This document shows, piece after piece, positions 15,699 through 25,370 of a DNA stretch of 64,000 nt. The DNA comes from Phycisphaeraceae bacterium (GTDB taxonomy: Bacteria; Planctomycetota; Phycisphaerae; Phycisphaerales; UBA1924). The notes beneath the pieces were generated by a model. That model was not told the origin of the DNA, did not search any database, and saw nothing but the letters and a program-made list of their open reading frames with translations. Position numbers and translations under genes: made by a program. The stretch's first letter is position 1. Each line of letters begins with the position of its first letter. Location of the stretch: assembly GCA_019636845.1 (NCBI GenBank), contig JAHBWV010000001.1:2666001-2730000 (forward strand), in the 5' to 3' direction.

Positions 15699-17045
15699 AT
15701 GAACCGATGGATGCAACGCGTGATGATCTCGATCGCGCGGATACGCCCCTCACGCCAGATCGCGCTCGGCTACGGAGCATACATGCTCGCCGGGTGGCTG
15801 GTGCTGATGCTGCCTTTCTGCCATGCCTCGGGGCGTCAGGCGGGCGTGCTCGATCACCTTTTCACGGCGGCCTCGGCGGTCTCGACCACCGGGCTCGTCA
15901 CCGTCGCCACCGGTGACACCTACTCCACGATCGGCGAGATCACGATCCTCGTTCTCATGCAGCTCGGCGGCATCGGTTACATGACGGCTGGGTCCTTCGC
16001 TGTGCTCGCGCATCGGAAGCGTCTCCCCGCCTTTCGCGAGCGGATCGGCAGGATGGTCTTTACCCTTCCAGAAGGTGTCACTGTGCGGTCGCTGGTGAAG
16101 GGCGCGATTGTTTTCTCGCTTGTGATCGAGTCTATCGGGATGATCCTGCTTTACTTCGCGTTCCGCGACGCCGGCTCTGCACGTCCCATGTGGGACGCAG
16201 CTTTCCATGCTGTTTCGGCGTTCTGTACGGCCGGATTCGGGCTTTACGGAGACAGCATGGAATCCTTCCGCGGGCATCTCGGCATCAACATGGTGCTCTC
16301 ATCGCTGAGTCTGCTCGGCGCTGTCGGATTCATTGTCATGCTCGACATCGCACGCCGAATCACCGGACGCACTCGGCGAACGACGATGACGACACGCATC
16401 ATCCTGATCGCCACACCCTCGCTGGTCCTGATCGGCGCAGCGATGCTCTACCTGGACGATCCCGCCATCATGGCCCTCCCCGCCGGGGAGCGGCTGATGG
16501 CGGCGTTCTTTCAGTCCATGACGGCCTCGACCACCGTCGGTTTCAACACCGTGCCCATCGCAGACCTCTCCCGCGCGAGCACCGTTGTGCTGCTCGTTCT
16601 CATGTTCGTTGGCGCATCCCCGGCGGGCACGGGGGGCGGCGTCAAGGTGACGTCCATCACCGCGCTCCTGTCCGTGCTATGGGCGACGCTGCGGGGCACC
16701 ACCGACGCGAGGTTCATGGGCGTCTCTCTTCCGCTCGAGCGAATCCGCGCCGCGATGTCGAACTTTGTCATCTACCAGTTTGCGCTCATCGGCGGCGTGT
16801 ACATGCTCACCCTCACGGAACAGGCATCCCTTGTCGACATCGTCTTCGAGTCCGCCTCCGCCCTCGGCACCGTGGGCCTGTCGCGCGGACTCACATCCTC
16901 ACTCACCCCGTCCGGTCAGATCGTGATCATCGCGCTGATGTACATCGGGCGTGTCGGGCCGGTGCTCCTCGGGGTGAGTCTCCTGGCTCGTGAGACCACG
17001 CCGGACAAGACCGCGACACCCATCACGGAGGACGTCGCGATCTGA
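15699..17045 (+). CDS. ktrB: KtrB/TrkH-type potassium transporter subunit
   Basis: This integral membrane protein of about 448 residues has four membrane-pore-membrane repeats. The four filter segments are visible as AVSTTGLVT, FCTAGFGLY, STTVGFNTV and ALGTVGLSR, each with the conserved glycine. A gate-like MFVGASPAGTGGGVK motif follows repeat 3, as in TrkH/KtrB. It would import K+, with Na+ or H+ coupling, and normally needs a KtrA/TrkA RCK regulator. No such gene is adjacent in this window. The ATG at 15699 gives a sensible N-terminus; Met codons at 15639 and 15669 are alternatives. Confidence 0.88.
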   Translation: MNRWMQRVMISIARIRPSRQIALGYGAYMLAGWLVLMLPFCHASGRQAGVLDHLFTAASAVSTTGLVTVATGDTYSTIGEITILVLMQLGGIGYMTAGSFAVLAHRKRLPAFRERIGRMVFTLPEGVTVRSLVKGAIVFSLVIESIGMILLYFAFRDAGSARPMWDAAFHAVSAFCTAGFGLYGDSMESFRGHLGINMVLSSLSLLGAVGFIVMLDIARRITGRTRRTTMTTRIILIATPSLVLIGAAMLYLDDPAIMALPAGERLMAAFFQSMTASTTVGFNTVPIADLSRASTVVLLVLMFVGASPAGTGGGVKVTSITALLSVLWATLRGTTDARFMGVSLPLERIRAAMSNFVIYQFALIGGVYMLTLTEQASLVDIVFESASALGTVGLSRGLTSSLTPSGQIVIIALMYIGRVGPVLLGVSLLARETTPDKTATPITEDVAI

Positions 17046-17120
17046 TCCAATGCCCATCGCGGGCTCGTGTGTACCATGCGCCCGGCTGAGTAGCAGCACC
17101 CATCCAACGGAGCAATCGCC

Positions 17121-17816
17121 ATGAGCAAGAAGGCCGCCGCCAGAAAGCCCGCGTCGAAAAAAGCCCCCTCCAGGAAACCGGCAACCAAAAAGGCAGCCCC
17201 GAAGAAGGCGGCTCGAAAGAGCCCCGCTCGCAAGCCCGCAAAGAAGGCGGCTCCCAGAAAGGCGTCGTCCGCCAAGAAGTCCTCTCCCCGCAAGGGAGGC
17301 GGCTCCGGCACCACCCCCGCCGCTTCACGCAGCGTTGCAAATCAGGCAATCGCCTTCCTCCGCTTCGCCGCCTCGACCGCCGATGCCCAGATCGGCTCCA
17401 TGCCCGACGAGCACGCACTCTCACAGCTCCACGGAGCGGACAATCACGCCGCGTGGACGCTCGGGCATCAGGCCCTCAGCCGTGCGTGGTTCGCCTCATC
17501 CATCTCAGGTGTCATGCCACCGATCCCAGAGACGTACAGCGCGCTGTTCGGCGGCAAGTCAAAGCCCTCTGCCGATCCCGGCATGTATCCCTCTCTCGAC
17601 GAGCTCCGCGCCAACTACAGTTCCTCGCTGCACGCACTCATCGCCGCCGCAGAGTCTCTCACCGATGCCGATCTCGACAAGCCCGCGCACGGCGACTCGG
17701 GCGGCTGGCTCACGTCACGTCTGGATGCCCTTCTGAAGGCCGCATGGCACGAGGGATGGCACGGAGGCCAGATCGCGACGCTTCGACGCGGCCTCGGGCT
17801 GCCGCCGCTGATGTAA
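17121..17816 (+). CDS. DinB-like metalloprotein with lysine/alanine-rich N-terminal tail
   Basis: Residues 1-65 are composed almost entirely of Lys, Ala, Pro, Ser and Arg (opening MSKKAAARKPASKKAPSRK), in the manner of histone H1 tails. Residues about 70-231 form a four-helix DinB/YfiT-like domain. The metal-binding histidines are visible in GADNHAAWTLGHQ and in the C-terminal WHEGWHGGQIATLRR motif. DinB-fold proteins include thiol transferases, but most have unknown substrates. The fusion suggests a DinB enzyme held on DNA or RNA; this is inference. The ATG at 17121 is preceded by GGAGCAATCGCC, which may act as a weak ribosome site. It is convergent with the tsaC gene. Confidence 0.8.
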   Translation: MSKKAAARKPASKKAPSRKPATKKAAPKKAARKSPARKPAKKAAPRKASSAKKSSPRKGGGSGTTPAASRSVANQAIAFLRFAASTADAQIGSMPDEHALSQLHGADNHAAWTLGHQALSRAWFASSISGVMPPIPETYSALFGGKSKPSADPGMYPSLDELRANYSSSLHALIAAAESLTDADLDKPAHGDSGGWLTSRLDALLKAAWHEGWHGGQIATLRRGLGLPPLM

Positions 17817-17860
17817 GCGAAGCCAGAGACACAAAGAGCAAGACCCGCGCGAATCTCGCT

Positions 17861-18859
17861 TCAAACGCGAGGCGCGGTCGCTCGCGCCAGACGATCGTGG
17901 ATGGCGGCCCAGATCTCCGCGTCGGTGCCGCCCGTCGGCGGACGCTCGATGATGATCAGTTCCACGCCAGAGGCGTCGGCCTCGCGCAGCGCACGGTACA
18001 GAGATGACGCATAGCCGATCGCATCACCGGGCATCTCGATGTGTGTGTGCACGCGCGGTCGCCCCGGACCCGCGATCGCGACCAGCGCGATCGGCACGCC
18101 GCTCTCCTCGATCGCACGCCCGATCTGCTCTCTCGGGAGCAGCACCGCCCGCGTCCGCGGGGCATAGTGCGACTCCATCCGCCCCGGCGAAGCCATGGGC
18201 CCGGCCGCGGGGTCGTCGCTCCCGCGTCTCTCACGAACATCGCACCCGAGCGCACGGGCCACCTCGCTCGCGCCGATCACGCCGGGTCGCAGGACCTCCG
18301 GAGACTCGCCGACAACCGACACAACGGTGGACTCAATCCCCGCGCGGCACGCTCCGCCGTCCAGCACCATCAGGTCGCCGCGTTCGATCTCCTCCCGGAA
18401 CTCGTCCTCCACATGGGCCGCACTCGTCGGCGAGAGAAAGCCGGACCGGTTCGCGCTCGGGCCGACGATCCCCTCTCCGACCATCTCGATCAACGCGAGC
18501 GTGAGCGGATGCGCCGGGCATCGAACCGCGACCGTCGGCCCGCCGCCCGAGACCACGGAAGGCACGCGCTGGCCTCGTTCAACGACGATGGTCAGCGGAC
18601 CGGGCCAGAATGCGTTCGCAAGACGGGATGCCCGCTCCGTCCATCGGGGTGTCAACGTCCGTGCCATCTCCTCGCCGGAGACATGCACGATCAGCGGATT
18701 CCCAGGAGGCCGCCCCTTCATCGCAAAGACCCGCCCCACCGCGCGCTCGTCCGTCGCCAGCGCGCCGAGCCCGTAGACCGTCTCCGTTGGGAACGCGACC
18801 AGTCGCCCCTCACGCAACTGAGCAACGGCCCTTGCGATCTCCTCCGGTCCCGCGCTCAT
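17861..18859 (-). CDS. tsaC: Threonylcarbamoyl-AMP synthase (Sua5/YwlC type)
   Basis: This enzyme makes threonylcarbamoyl-AMP from threonine, bicarbonate and ATP for the t6A37 tRNA modification. The YrdC domain (residues about 1-200) has the family opening GRLVAFPTETVYGLGALA, the KGRPPGNPLIVHV motif and GPSANRSGFLSPT. The protein is 332 residues, so it includes the C-terminal Sua5 domain, seen with a linker containing SPGRMESHYAPR. That makes it the long Sua5/YwlC form rather than the short TsaC. It begins 1 bp after the stop of the TolC-like gene, so the two are probably co-transcribed, although their functions are unrelated. Confidence 0.9.
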   Translation of the reverse strand: MSAGPEEIARAVAQLREGRLVAFPTETVYGLGALATDERAVGRVFAMKGRPPGNPLIVHVSGEEMARTLTPRWTERASRLANAFWPGPLTIVVERGQRVPSVVSGGGPTVAVRCPAHPLTLALIEMVGEGIVGPSANRSGFLSPTSAAHVEDEFREEIERGDLMVLDGGACRAGIESTVVSVVGESPEVLRPGVIGASEVARALGCDVRERRGSDDPAAGPMASPGRMESHYAPRTRAVLLPREQIGRAIEESGVPIALVAIAGPGRPRVHTHIEMPGDAIGYASSLYRALREADASGVELIIIERPPTGGTDAEIWAAIHDRLARATAPRV

Positions 18860-18860
18860 C

Positions 18861-20723
18861 TCAGGGTCCCGCCGTTGCCGGCGCCTGCCCCGAAGCGGGC
18901 ACGCGCGGATCGTTCACCAGCACGGGGATCCTCCACCCTTCCATCGGCGGGTCCTCAACCTTGAAATCGATGCGGTTGCGCTCCAGGGCCATGCCCGTCG
19001 CCGCCGCGAGTTCCGCCAGGGACACGTTGTAATCGATCAGGGCCGCGACCTCTTCACGCTCCGCGTTCGCCAGAGACTCCTGCCGATTGAGTTCCAGGTC
19101 CAGACGCTCCACGGTGTACCCCCGGATCGTCTCCTTCTCGACGAGCAGCGCACGCAAGACCTCCGTCGCTGCGTACCTGCTCGTGCGTGTCTGCTCGATC
19201 AGTTTGTAACTCGTCGTCATGTTGTCAAGCGAGTTCTTCACCTCGAGAACGATCTGCTGCACCGTATTCTGATACGAGATCGTCGCCTGCATCCGCTCGA
19301 TCCGGCGTCGCCGCAGCTCCGCCTCGGGGGCGCGGTTGCCGATCTGCTGCTCGAAGAAGAGCCCGACCAGATAGTCCACGAACGAGCCGTCAAGATTCTC
19401 GTACGCCTCACCCGCGTTGTCCTCGAGCGCGAGGAACCGCGTCTGCAGGCGCATATCCAGCTGCGGAAGCCGATTCTGCTCCGCCACCCGCTGGCGGATC
19501 GACGTGTCATCGATCGACAGGATCGCCTGCTGGATCTCCGGCCTCTTCTCCAGCGCGGTCGTGATCGAGTCCGCCAGGGAGTACGCAACCGGCGCGTCCA
19601 GCGCGGCATCCGCGGGAAGCAGAATGACCTCGCCCCCGACGGGCAGATCGGGATCGTTGATGAGCAGCTTCAACCGATCAGATGCCCGGCGCAGCGCGGT
19701 CTGGGCACGGAGCAGATCCGCACGCCGCCGCTCCACACGCGCCGTCGCGTCGGCGATCTGCGCCGGCGTCGCGTCAAGTGTCCGACGCTGGGCCAACTGA
19801 TCGCGCACCTCAACGCCCCGCTCAAGAAGCCGACGCAGGATCTCAAGATCCCGCTTGGCCTGCACAACCTGCCAGTACGCTCGCTCCGTATCCGTCACGG
19901 TGGAGATCAGGTCACGCTTCAACCTCGCGACGGACTCGCGTTCTGCGTTGCGGCTCAGGCGCACCTGCGCCAAGGCGACATCCGAGCCGAAATTCCTCAG
20001 CAGCGGCTGATCGAGCTGCACCGTCACGGCGAGCTGCGACGCGGGATCGGGGCTCACCCGCAGGCCGGGCGTCGAGTTGTCCGTGTAGATCAGTTCCTGC
20101 TGCACTTGGAACGAGCCGCCCGTCTCCAGCGGCTTGCGAAGCCCCGTCGTGCTCGAAACCGCCTGCCTCTGATCGGAACTCACACCCGTCAGAATCCCGC
20201 TGGTGGACTGCCTCGACCTCGGCTCATCGACGTTTGTGTACTCAAGGTTCGAGAAGAAGGTCCAGTCGAACGCCGCCTCAGCGGTCACGAGCTGCGCCCC
20301 GCTGACCGCCGGGGCCAGACGCGCAAACTGCACCTGGAGATTCCGCTCCACCGCCGAACGGATCGCGTGCTCCAGCGAGATCGTCACGGTCCGTGCAGGC
20401 ATCGCCGTCAGGTCCTCGGGCAGAGGCAACTCCCGACCGACATACGCACCCGGTCCGGCCATCTCGTCGAGGGTCTTCAGCGTCTCGGGTTTCAGATCCA
20501 GACGCGAGACACCCACATCGCGGGTCGTCTCACGCGGTGCCGGGTTGGCCTTGCTCTCAGCCAGCTCACGCTGGACCTTTTCCACGACCGAACGGCGCAG
20601 CTCTGCCTCGCTCGAAGCCCGCAGGGGCGACTCGCATCCGGACGACAGCGACAAGAGCATCGCCCCGCTGATCGCGCCGACGCATACCCGCAAACGACGC
20701 CCGACGTGCTTTGGAGAGGTCAT
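18861..20723 (-). CDS. TolC-family outer membrane efflux lipoprotein
   Basis: The 620-residue protein has an N-terminal signal and lipobox (LLSLSSGCES, Cys near residue 29). After a linker of about 90 residues it shows an OEP/TolC architecture of long amphipathic helices. Recognisable parts are TISLEHAIRSAVERNLQVQFARL near the start (shown here in part: AIRSAVERNLQ), AYWQVVQAKRDLEILRRLL in the middle, ITTALEKRPEIQQAIL at the start of the second repeat, and RYAATEVLRALLVEKE near the end. It should form an outer-membrane/periplasmic exit channel for a tripartite pump or secretion system. No inner-membrane pump or adaptor gene is next to it. It is divergent from the SH3-like gene. Confidence 0.83.
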   Translation of the reverse strand: MTSPKHVGRRLRVCVGAISGAMLLSLSSGCESPLRASSEAELRRSVVEKVQRELAESKANPAPRETTRDVGVSRLDLKPETLKTLDEMAGPGAYVGRELPLPEDLTAMPARTVTISLEHAIRSAVERNLQVQFARLAPAVSGAQLVTAEAAFDWTFFSNLEYTNVDEPRSRQSTSGILTGVSSDQRQAVSSTTGLRKPLETGGSFQVQQELIYTDNSTPGLRVSPDPASQLAVTVQLDQPLLRNFGSDVALAQVRLSRNAERESVARLKRDLISTVTDTERAYWQVVQAKRDLEILRRLLERGVEVRDQLAQRRTLDATPAQIADATARVERRRADLLRAQTALRRASDRLKLLINDPDLPVGGEVILLPADAALDAPVAYSLADSITTALEKRPEIQQAILSIDDTSIRQRVAEQNRLPQLDMRLQTRFLALEDNAGEAYENLDGSFVDYLVGLFFEQQIGNRAPEAELRRRRIERMQATISYQNTVQQIVLEVKNSLDNMTTSYKLIEQTRTSRYAATEVLRALLVEKETIRGYTVERLDLELNRQESLANAEREEVAALIDYNVSLAELAAATGMALERNRIDFKVEDPPMEGWRIPVLVNDPRVPASGQAPATAGP

Positions 20724-20912
20724 GCGAGGGAGAAGTTAGCCCCTCACAACCCCTGCGGCAACAAGGCCAACCCTTTCCCGCACGGAAGATCGCCCCAATA
20801 CTCAACTTCAACCACTTTTGCCGATACGATTTGTCGGTCCGGCCTCCCGCGATGCTGGGGAATACGCCTTAGCCAGCCGCGACCGATGCGAATCGCGCGA
20901 AGGAATGCCACG

Positions 20913-22265
20913 ATGAACACCGCTCGCTCCATAGCACTTGCCTGCGCCCTCTCACCGGCCTGCCTTGCCCCGCTCGCGGCCGTCGGCGTTGCGACCTCGC
21001 TCTATTCCTCAGAGGCAGCCGCACAGCAGATCAAGGCCGTTGACGCGTACTGGGCCATCACCGAGAGGCCCACCGTCGTCCACTGCGGCGATTCCCAGCG
21101 TTACTACCGCGTCGCGGAACTCCAACCCGGCACGCTCGTGCGCGTCGATGGACAGAGCGGAGACTGGGCCAGAATCGCCTACCCATCGGGCATCGGGGCC
21201 TTTGTCCGCGCCGACTCGGTCACCCAGGGCGAGGATCCCGGTACGCTGATCCTGAATTCGCCCTCCCGCCTCTACGCCGCGAACGCGGTTGCCGGCCTTG
21301 ACGGCTCTTGGAAAGCCCTCCTCGCCGAAGGTCAGGCACTCCCCGCCGGCACCAAGCTCACCGCCCTCGAAACAGTGCGGAACCAGTCGAACGCCATCTC
21401 CGGGTACAAGGTCGCAGCCCCCGAAGCGGCCCGGGGCTTTGTTCTCCGCTCGAACCTTCGCACGCTGACGCCCGCGGAACTGAACGCCGCCGGAGTCGCG
21501 AGCACCCCCGCTCCCGCGCCGGCTCCGACGCCCGCACCGACAACACCCGCCGCCACCGAGCCCGCCACTCCTGCCCCGATCTCACTCATCGAAGAGCCGA
21601 CAAGCACCGGCACGCCTCCCCCCGCCACGCGCCCGGCCACAGATACTCCCACAGATGCGCCAATGGTGATCGAGCAGCGACCCGCCGCACCCGTGCAACC
21701 GTCACCGGCCGCCGGCTCTCTGCAAGCCCTTGACGAGTCCTTCCGCAGGGTCCAGTCACAGTCCGACGCCGAGGCAGAGATCGACGAACTCCGCGCCGAG
21801 CTCGAGGCAGCCCTCGCCAAGGTCGACGATGTCCCCTCGAACCGCTTCATCCGCGCCGGGCTCCAGCAACGCATCGAGATCCTCCGCATCCGCGCCGAGT
21901 GGCGCGACCAGATGCGTGCACTCGAAGAGCGTCGCCTCGCGGCCACCGCCGCCACCGGCACCACAGAGCGCACGATCCAGGAACTGCAGCAGCACCGCGT
22001 CTACACCATCACAGGCAAACTCACCACCAGCGAGCTCTACGACGGCGTCCGCCTGCCGCGCATGCTCCGTGTGCAGTCCATCGGCGGGCAGACAACTCGA
22101 ACACTGGGCTATATCCAGCCGACACCCGAACTCAATCTCGACACCAAGATCGGACAGACGGTCGGCGTCGTCGGCAACATCATCCTCGACCCGCGGACCG
22201 GCCTCCGCACCATCGAGGCCTCTCGTGTCGAGGTCCTTGCGAACGTGCCGACCAGCAGGGAGTAA
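20913..22265 (+). CDS. Exported protein with bacterial SH3-like domain(s) and Pro-rich linker
   Basis: The 450-residue protein begins with a signal sequence (ACALSPACLAPLAAVGVATS, cleavage near AAAQQ). The N-terminal region has SH3b-like strands, for example VVHCGDSQRYYRVAELQPG and VRVDGQSGDWARIAYPSG, and a second similar module follows. Residues about 195-265 are a low-complexity Pro/Ala/Thr linker. A coiled-coil stretch (EIDELRAELEAALAKVDD) and a C-terminal beta domain containing YTITGKLTTSEL and VGVVGNIILDPRTG follow. It probably sits in the periplasm and may touch peptidoglycan or a protein complex. The ATG at 20913 is chosen because it opens the signal peptide. Confidence 0.7.
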   Translation: MNTARSIALACALSPACLAPLAAVGVATSLYSSEAAAQQIKAVDAYWAITERPTVVHCGDSQRYYRVAELQPGTLVRVDGQSGDWARIAYPSGIGAFVRADSVTQGEDPGTLILNSPSRLYAANAVAGLDGSWKALLAEGQALPAGTKLTALETVRNQSNAISGYKVAAPEAARGFVLRSNLRTLTPAELNAAGVASTPAPAPAPTPAPTTPAATEPATPAPISLIEEPTSTGTPPPATRPATDTPTDAPMVIEQRPAAPVQPSPAAGSLQALDESFRRVQSQSDAEAEIDELRAELEAALAKVDDVPSNRFIRAGLQQRIEILRIRAEWRDQMRALEERRLAATAATGTTERTIQELQQHRVYTITGKLTTSELYDGVRLPRMLRVQSIGGQTTRTLGYIQPTPELNLDTKIGQTVGVVGNIILDPRTGLRTIEASRVEVLANVPTSRE

Positions 22266-22426
22266 CCCCTGCCGCCGAACTGGCATTCCCTGCGGCCCTC
22301 ATCGGGCGACCCACTTCCTCTCTTCCTATTCACTTTCATGCGCACGAGGCCCCCGCCTCTCGCATTCTCACGCGTCGATTTCGGTACAGTAATGCAGCCG
22401 TGCGAACACCTCATCCATCCATCGTC

Positions 22427-23677
22427 ATGGCCAGCGGCATCTCCGCCGAGCCCGACCCGCTAACCGCCGCCGCCAACGCGTGCGAACGCCTTCTCTCAAC
22501 GCCCAAACTCCCGCGTTCACAGCCGGACCTTGTCTACCTCTTTGTCTCCTCGCACCACGCCTGGTCCATGCGCACTATCGGCGCGCACGTCCAACGGCTT
22601 CTCAACCCGACGCGTCTTGTCGGCACGACCGCCGAATCGGTGCTGGGCTCATCCCACGAGCTCGAGGGTGCGCCCGGCATCGCGCTGCTCGCCATGTGGC
22701 TCCCCGGCGTCACGGTCTCCCCGTTCCTGATCGACGACCTGGTCCTCGACAACGAGCAAGACATCGAACGCCAGCGCGAATCCATACGTCGTGTCATCGA
22801 CGCAGGCCCCGAACTCCGCGCGATCGTCTGCATCCTCGATCCATACTCCGTACCAGTGTCGCGCCTCCTTCCAGCCCTCAACGACGCCCGCACCGATCCG
22901 CGCGCACCGATCATCGGCGGCATGGCATCCGCACCCCGCACACCAGACGGCGGCGGAAACGTCCTCCTCATCGACGACCGCATGATGGACAGAGGGGGCG
23001 TGGGCGTCTCATTCTCAGGACCACTCCGCGTCGATGCCGTTGTCAGCCAGGGCTGCCGCCCGATCGGGCCAAACCTCGTCATCACCAAGGCCCGGGGCAA
23101 CCTCATCCTCGAGCTCGGCACACGCCCCGCCCTCCAGGTCGTGCAGGAACTCCTCGCCGAACTCCGCGAAGATGAGCGCAACGCCCTCAAACGCGGGCTG
23201 CTCATGGGACGCGTCGTCGATGAATACAAAGAACGGTTCGGCGTCGGCGATTACCTCATCCGCGCCATGGTCGGAGCCGACAAAGAGCACAGCGCTATCG
23301 CCGTGAGCGAGACCGTCCGCGTCGGTCAGACCGTCCGCCTCCACGTCCGCGACGCCGACACCGCAACAAGCGACCTCTCCATGCTCCTCGACGGGCAAAA
23401 ACTCCACGGCCGACCCGCAGGAGCACTCGTCTTCACATGCAACATGCGAGGGCGCCGGCTCTTCCCGTCCCCCGCTCACGATGTCGGCTCGCTCCAGCGT
23501 GCGTTCAAAGCCACCCCCGATGGCGCAGCCCTGGCGAAGGGTGGCACCGCCATCGCCACCGACACGCACGAACTCCCCATCGCAGGTTTCTTCGCTTCGG
23601 GTGAGATCGGCCCAGTCGGGCGCGATGCATACTTCCACGCCCACACCGCCAGCATCGCGATCTTCCGCGACCCTTGA
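22427..23677 (+). CDS. FIST domain protein
   Basis: FIST domains are predicted small-ligand sensor domains found in signalling proteins. This 416-residue protein consists only of FIST_N and FIST_C. FIST_N has PDLVYLFVSSHHA, then LVGTTAESVLGSSHE and GVSFSGPLRVDAVVSQGCRPIG. FIST_C shows GVGDYLIRAMVGAD, GRPAGALVFTCNMRGR and the ending IAGFFASGEIGPVG. There is no attached kinase, cyclase or chemotaxis domain and none next door, so it is a stand-alone type. I use the ATG at 22427; a GTG at 22400 in frame is an alternative. A 15-bp hairpin brackets the stop codon. Confidence 0.85.
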   Translation: MASGISAEPDPLTAAANACERLLSTPKLPRSQPDLVYLFVSSHHAWSMRTIGAHVQRLLNPTRLVGTTAESVLGSSHELEGAPGIALLAMWLPGVTVSPFLIDDLVLDNEQDIERQRESIRRVIDAGPELRAIVCILDPYSVPVSRLLPALNDARTDPRAPIIGGMASAPRTPDGGGNVLLIDDRMMDRGGVGVSFSGPLRVDAVVSQGCRPIGPNLVITKARGNLILELGTRPALQVVQELLAELREDERNALKRGLLMGRVVDEYKERFGVGDYLIRAMVGADKEHSAIAVSETVRVGQTVRLHVRDADTATSDLSMLLDGQKLHGRPAGALVFTCNMRGRRLFPSPAHDVGSLQRAFKATPDGAALAKGGTAIATDTHELPIAGFFASGEIGPVGRDAYFHAHTASIAIFRDP

Positions 23678-23692
23678 TCGCGGAAGATCGCG
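23656..23692. other. Perfect 15-bp hairpin whose loop holds the FIST stop codon
   Basis: Arms CGCGATCTTCCGCGA (23656-23670) and TCGCGGAAGATCGCG (23678-23692) are exact complements. The 7-base loop CCCTTGA contains the TGA stop. No U-tract follows. It may stabilise the mRNA end or act in termination. Confidence 0.65.
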
Positions 23693-23854
23693 CCCTCACG
23701 CCCCCTCGCGCGAAGAACGCCCCATAAGTCGCGCCCACAAATCGCCGATGCTCCCAGCAGCAGGGCTACGGTCTATCCTTTGCCCCCGCTCTCCCCAGCC
23801 CGCACCCGGACACGGCATTGCCACAAAGCCATGTCCTCACAAGAGATACGCGCC

Positions 23855-25342
23855 ATGTCCTCTCACCTGACAATCGCTCTGGCCCACGGCGACGGCATCG
23901 GTCCCGAGATCATGAACGCCACCCTGGACCTCTTCAAGGCCGCGGGCGTCCTCGATCGCCTCGCCTTCATCCCTGTCGAGATGGGCGAGGGTGTCTTCGC
24001 CAAGGGCAACACGCGAGGCATGACCGACGAGGCCATCCGCACCACCGAAGACTGCGGCATCCTCTTCAAAGGCCCCATGGGCACGCCCAAGGGCGGCGGC
24101 GGCAAATCCATCAACGTCACCGCCCGCAAGATGTGGAACGCCCACTCCAACTTCCGCGTCTTCAAGACCCTCCCCGGCGTCCACACCGTCTACTCAAAGG
24201 CCGGCATCCACATCGACATGTCCGTCGTCCGCGAGAACATCGAGGACACCTACGGCGGAGTCGAGCACCGCCTCTCCAACGACATGATCCAGTGCAAGCG
24301 CCTCATCTCCGCGCCCGGTTGCGATGAGGTCCACCGCTTCGCCTTCCAGACCGCCCGCAAACTCGGCGTCAAGAAGGTCCACTGCGGCCACAAGGCCAAC
24401 ATCATGAAGATGACCGATGGTCTCTTCCTTGATCGCTTCAAGCAGGCCGCCAAGGACTTCCCCGAGATCGAGACCGGCGACGTGATCGTCGATGCGCTCT
24501 GCATGAACCTCGTCGTCAAGCCCCAGCAGTACCAGATGATCGTCCTCCCCAACCTCCAGGGCGACATCGTCTCCGACCTCTGCGCAGGCCTCGTCGGCGG
24601 CCTCGGCTTCGCGCCCAGCGCGAACATCGGCAACCACATCTCCATCTTCGAAGCCGTGCACGGCACCGCCCCCGACATCGCCGGGCGAGGCATCGCAAAC
24701 CCCACCTCGCTCATCCTCTCGGGGCTGATGATGCTCCGCCACGTCTGCATGGGCCACGAGGCCGCGACCATCGAGAACGCCCTCCTCGCGACGCTCGAGT
24801 CCGGCGTCCACACAGGCGACTTCGGGGATCCATCCACCCCGCCCGTCGGCACGCAGCAGTTCGTCGACGCGATCAAGAGCAACCTCGGCAACAAGCCCAA
24901 GACCGTGCCCGCCGCCGCCGTGCCCGACGCCTCGGAAACCTGCTTTGTCCGCGCTCCCAAGCCCAGCGGCCCCCAGGTCATCCGCACCTTCAAGAACCTC
25001 GTCACACAAGCCGTCGGCTGCGACATCTACCTCGACACGCCCCTCAGCCCCATCTCACTCGCCGAAGAGATGCAGCGGGCCTGCGCCGACACGCCCTTCA
25101 AACTCACCGTCATCTCCAACCGCGGCACACAGGTCTGGCCCACCGGCTCGGTCTACACCGAGTGCGTCGACTACTACCGCGTCCGCTTCGAGCTCAAGGA
25201 CGGCGTCGTCCCCGGTTCCTTCGGACAGAGCCGCTGCGTCGCGCTCATGGACAAAATCGCCGAGTCGTTCACCATCTGCTCCTACGAACTCCTCCGCACC
25301 TTCGACGGCGTCAAGGGTTACTCGCTCGCGCAGGGACAGTGA
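23855..25342 (+). CDS. icd: NADP-type isocitrate dehydrogenase, Thermus/Rickettsia class with C-terminal extension
   Basis: The protein converts isocitrate to 2-oxoglutarate and CO2 in the TCA cycle. The catalytic core shows IALAHGDGIGPEI, the substrate-binding GGKSINVTARKMW, VVRENIEDTYGG, and the metal/cofactor region GLGFAPSANIGNHISIFEAVHGTAPD. After about residue 335 there is an extra domain of about 140 residues ending FDGVKGYSLAQGQ, as in the Thermus thermophilus enzyme, whose tail includes the same ISNRGTQV segment. Starting at 23855 gives 495 residues, nearly the length of the Thermus enzyme. An in-frame ATG at 23831 is possible but would add eight residues. The AAGAG at 23838-23842 could serve as its ribosome site. 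Confidence 0.88.
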   Translation: MSSHLTIALAHGDGIGPEIMNATLDLFKAAGVLDRLAFIPVEMGEGVFAKGNTRGMTDEAIRTTEDCGILFKGPMGTPKGGGGKSINVTARKMWNAHSNFRVFKTLPGVHTVYSKAGIHIDMSVVRENIEDTYGGVEHRLSNDMIQCKRLISAPGCDEVHRFAFQTARKLGVKKVHCGHKANIMKMTDGLFLDRFKQAAKDFPEIETGDVIVDALCMNLVVKPQQYQMIVLPNLQGDIVSDLCAGLVGGLGFAPSANIGNHISIFEAVHGTAPDIAGRGIANPTSLILSGLMMLRHVCMGHEAATIENALLATLESGVHTGDFGDPSTPPVGTQQFVDAIKSNLGNKPKTVPAAAVPDASETCFVRAPKPSGPQVIRTFKNLVTQAVGCDIYLDTPLSPISLAEEMQRACADTPFKLTVISNRGTQVWPTGSVYTECVDYYRVRFELKDGVVPGSFGQSRCVALMDKIAESFTICSYELLRTFDGVKGYSLAQGQ

Positions 25343-25370
25343 ACCCACGGTTGGGCAAATCAACACACTC

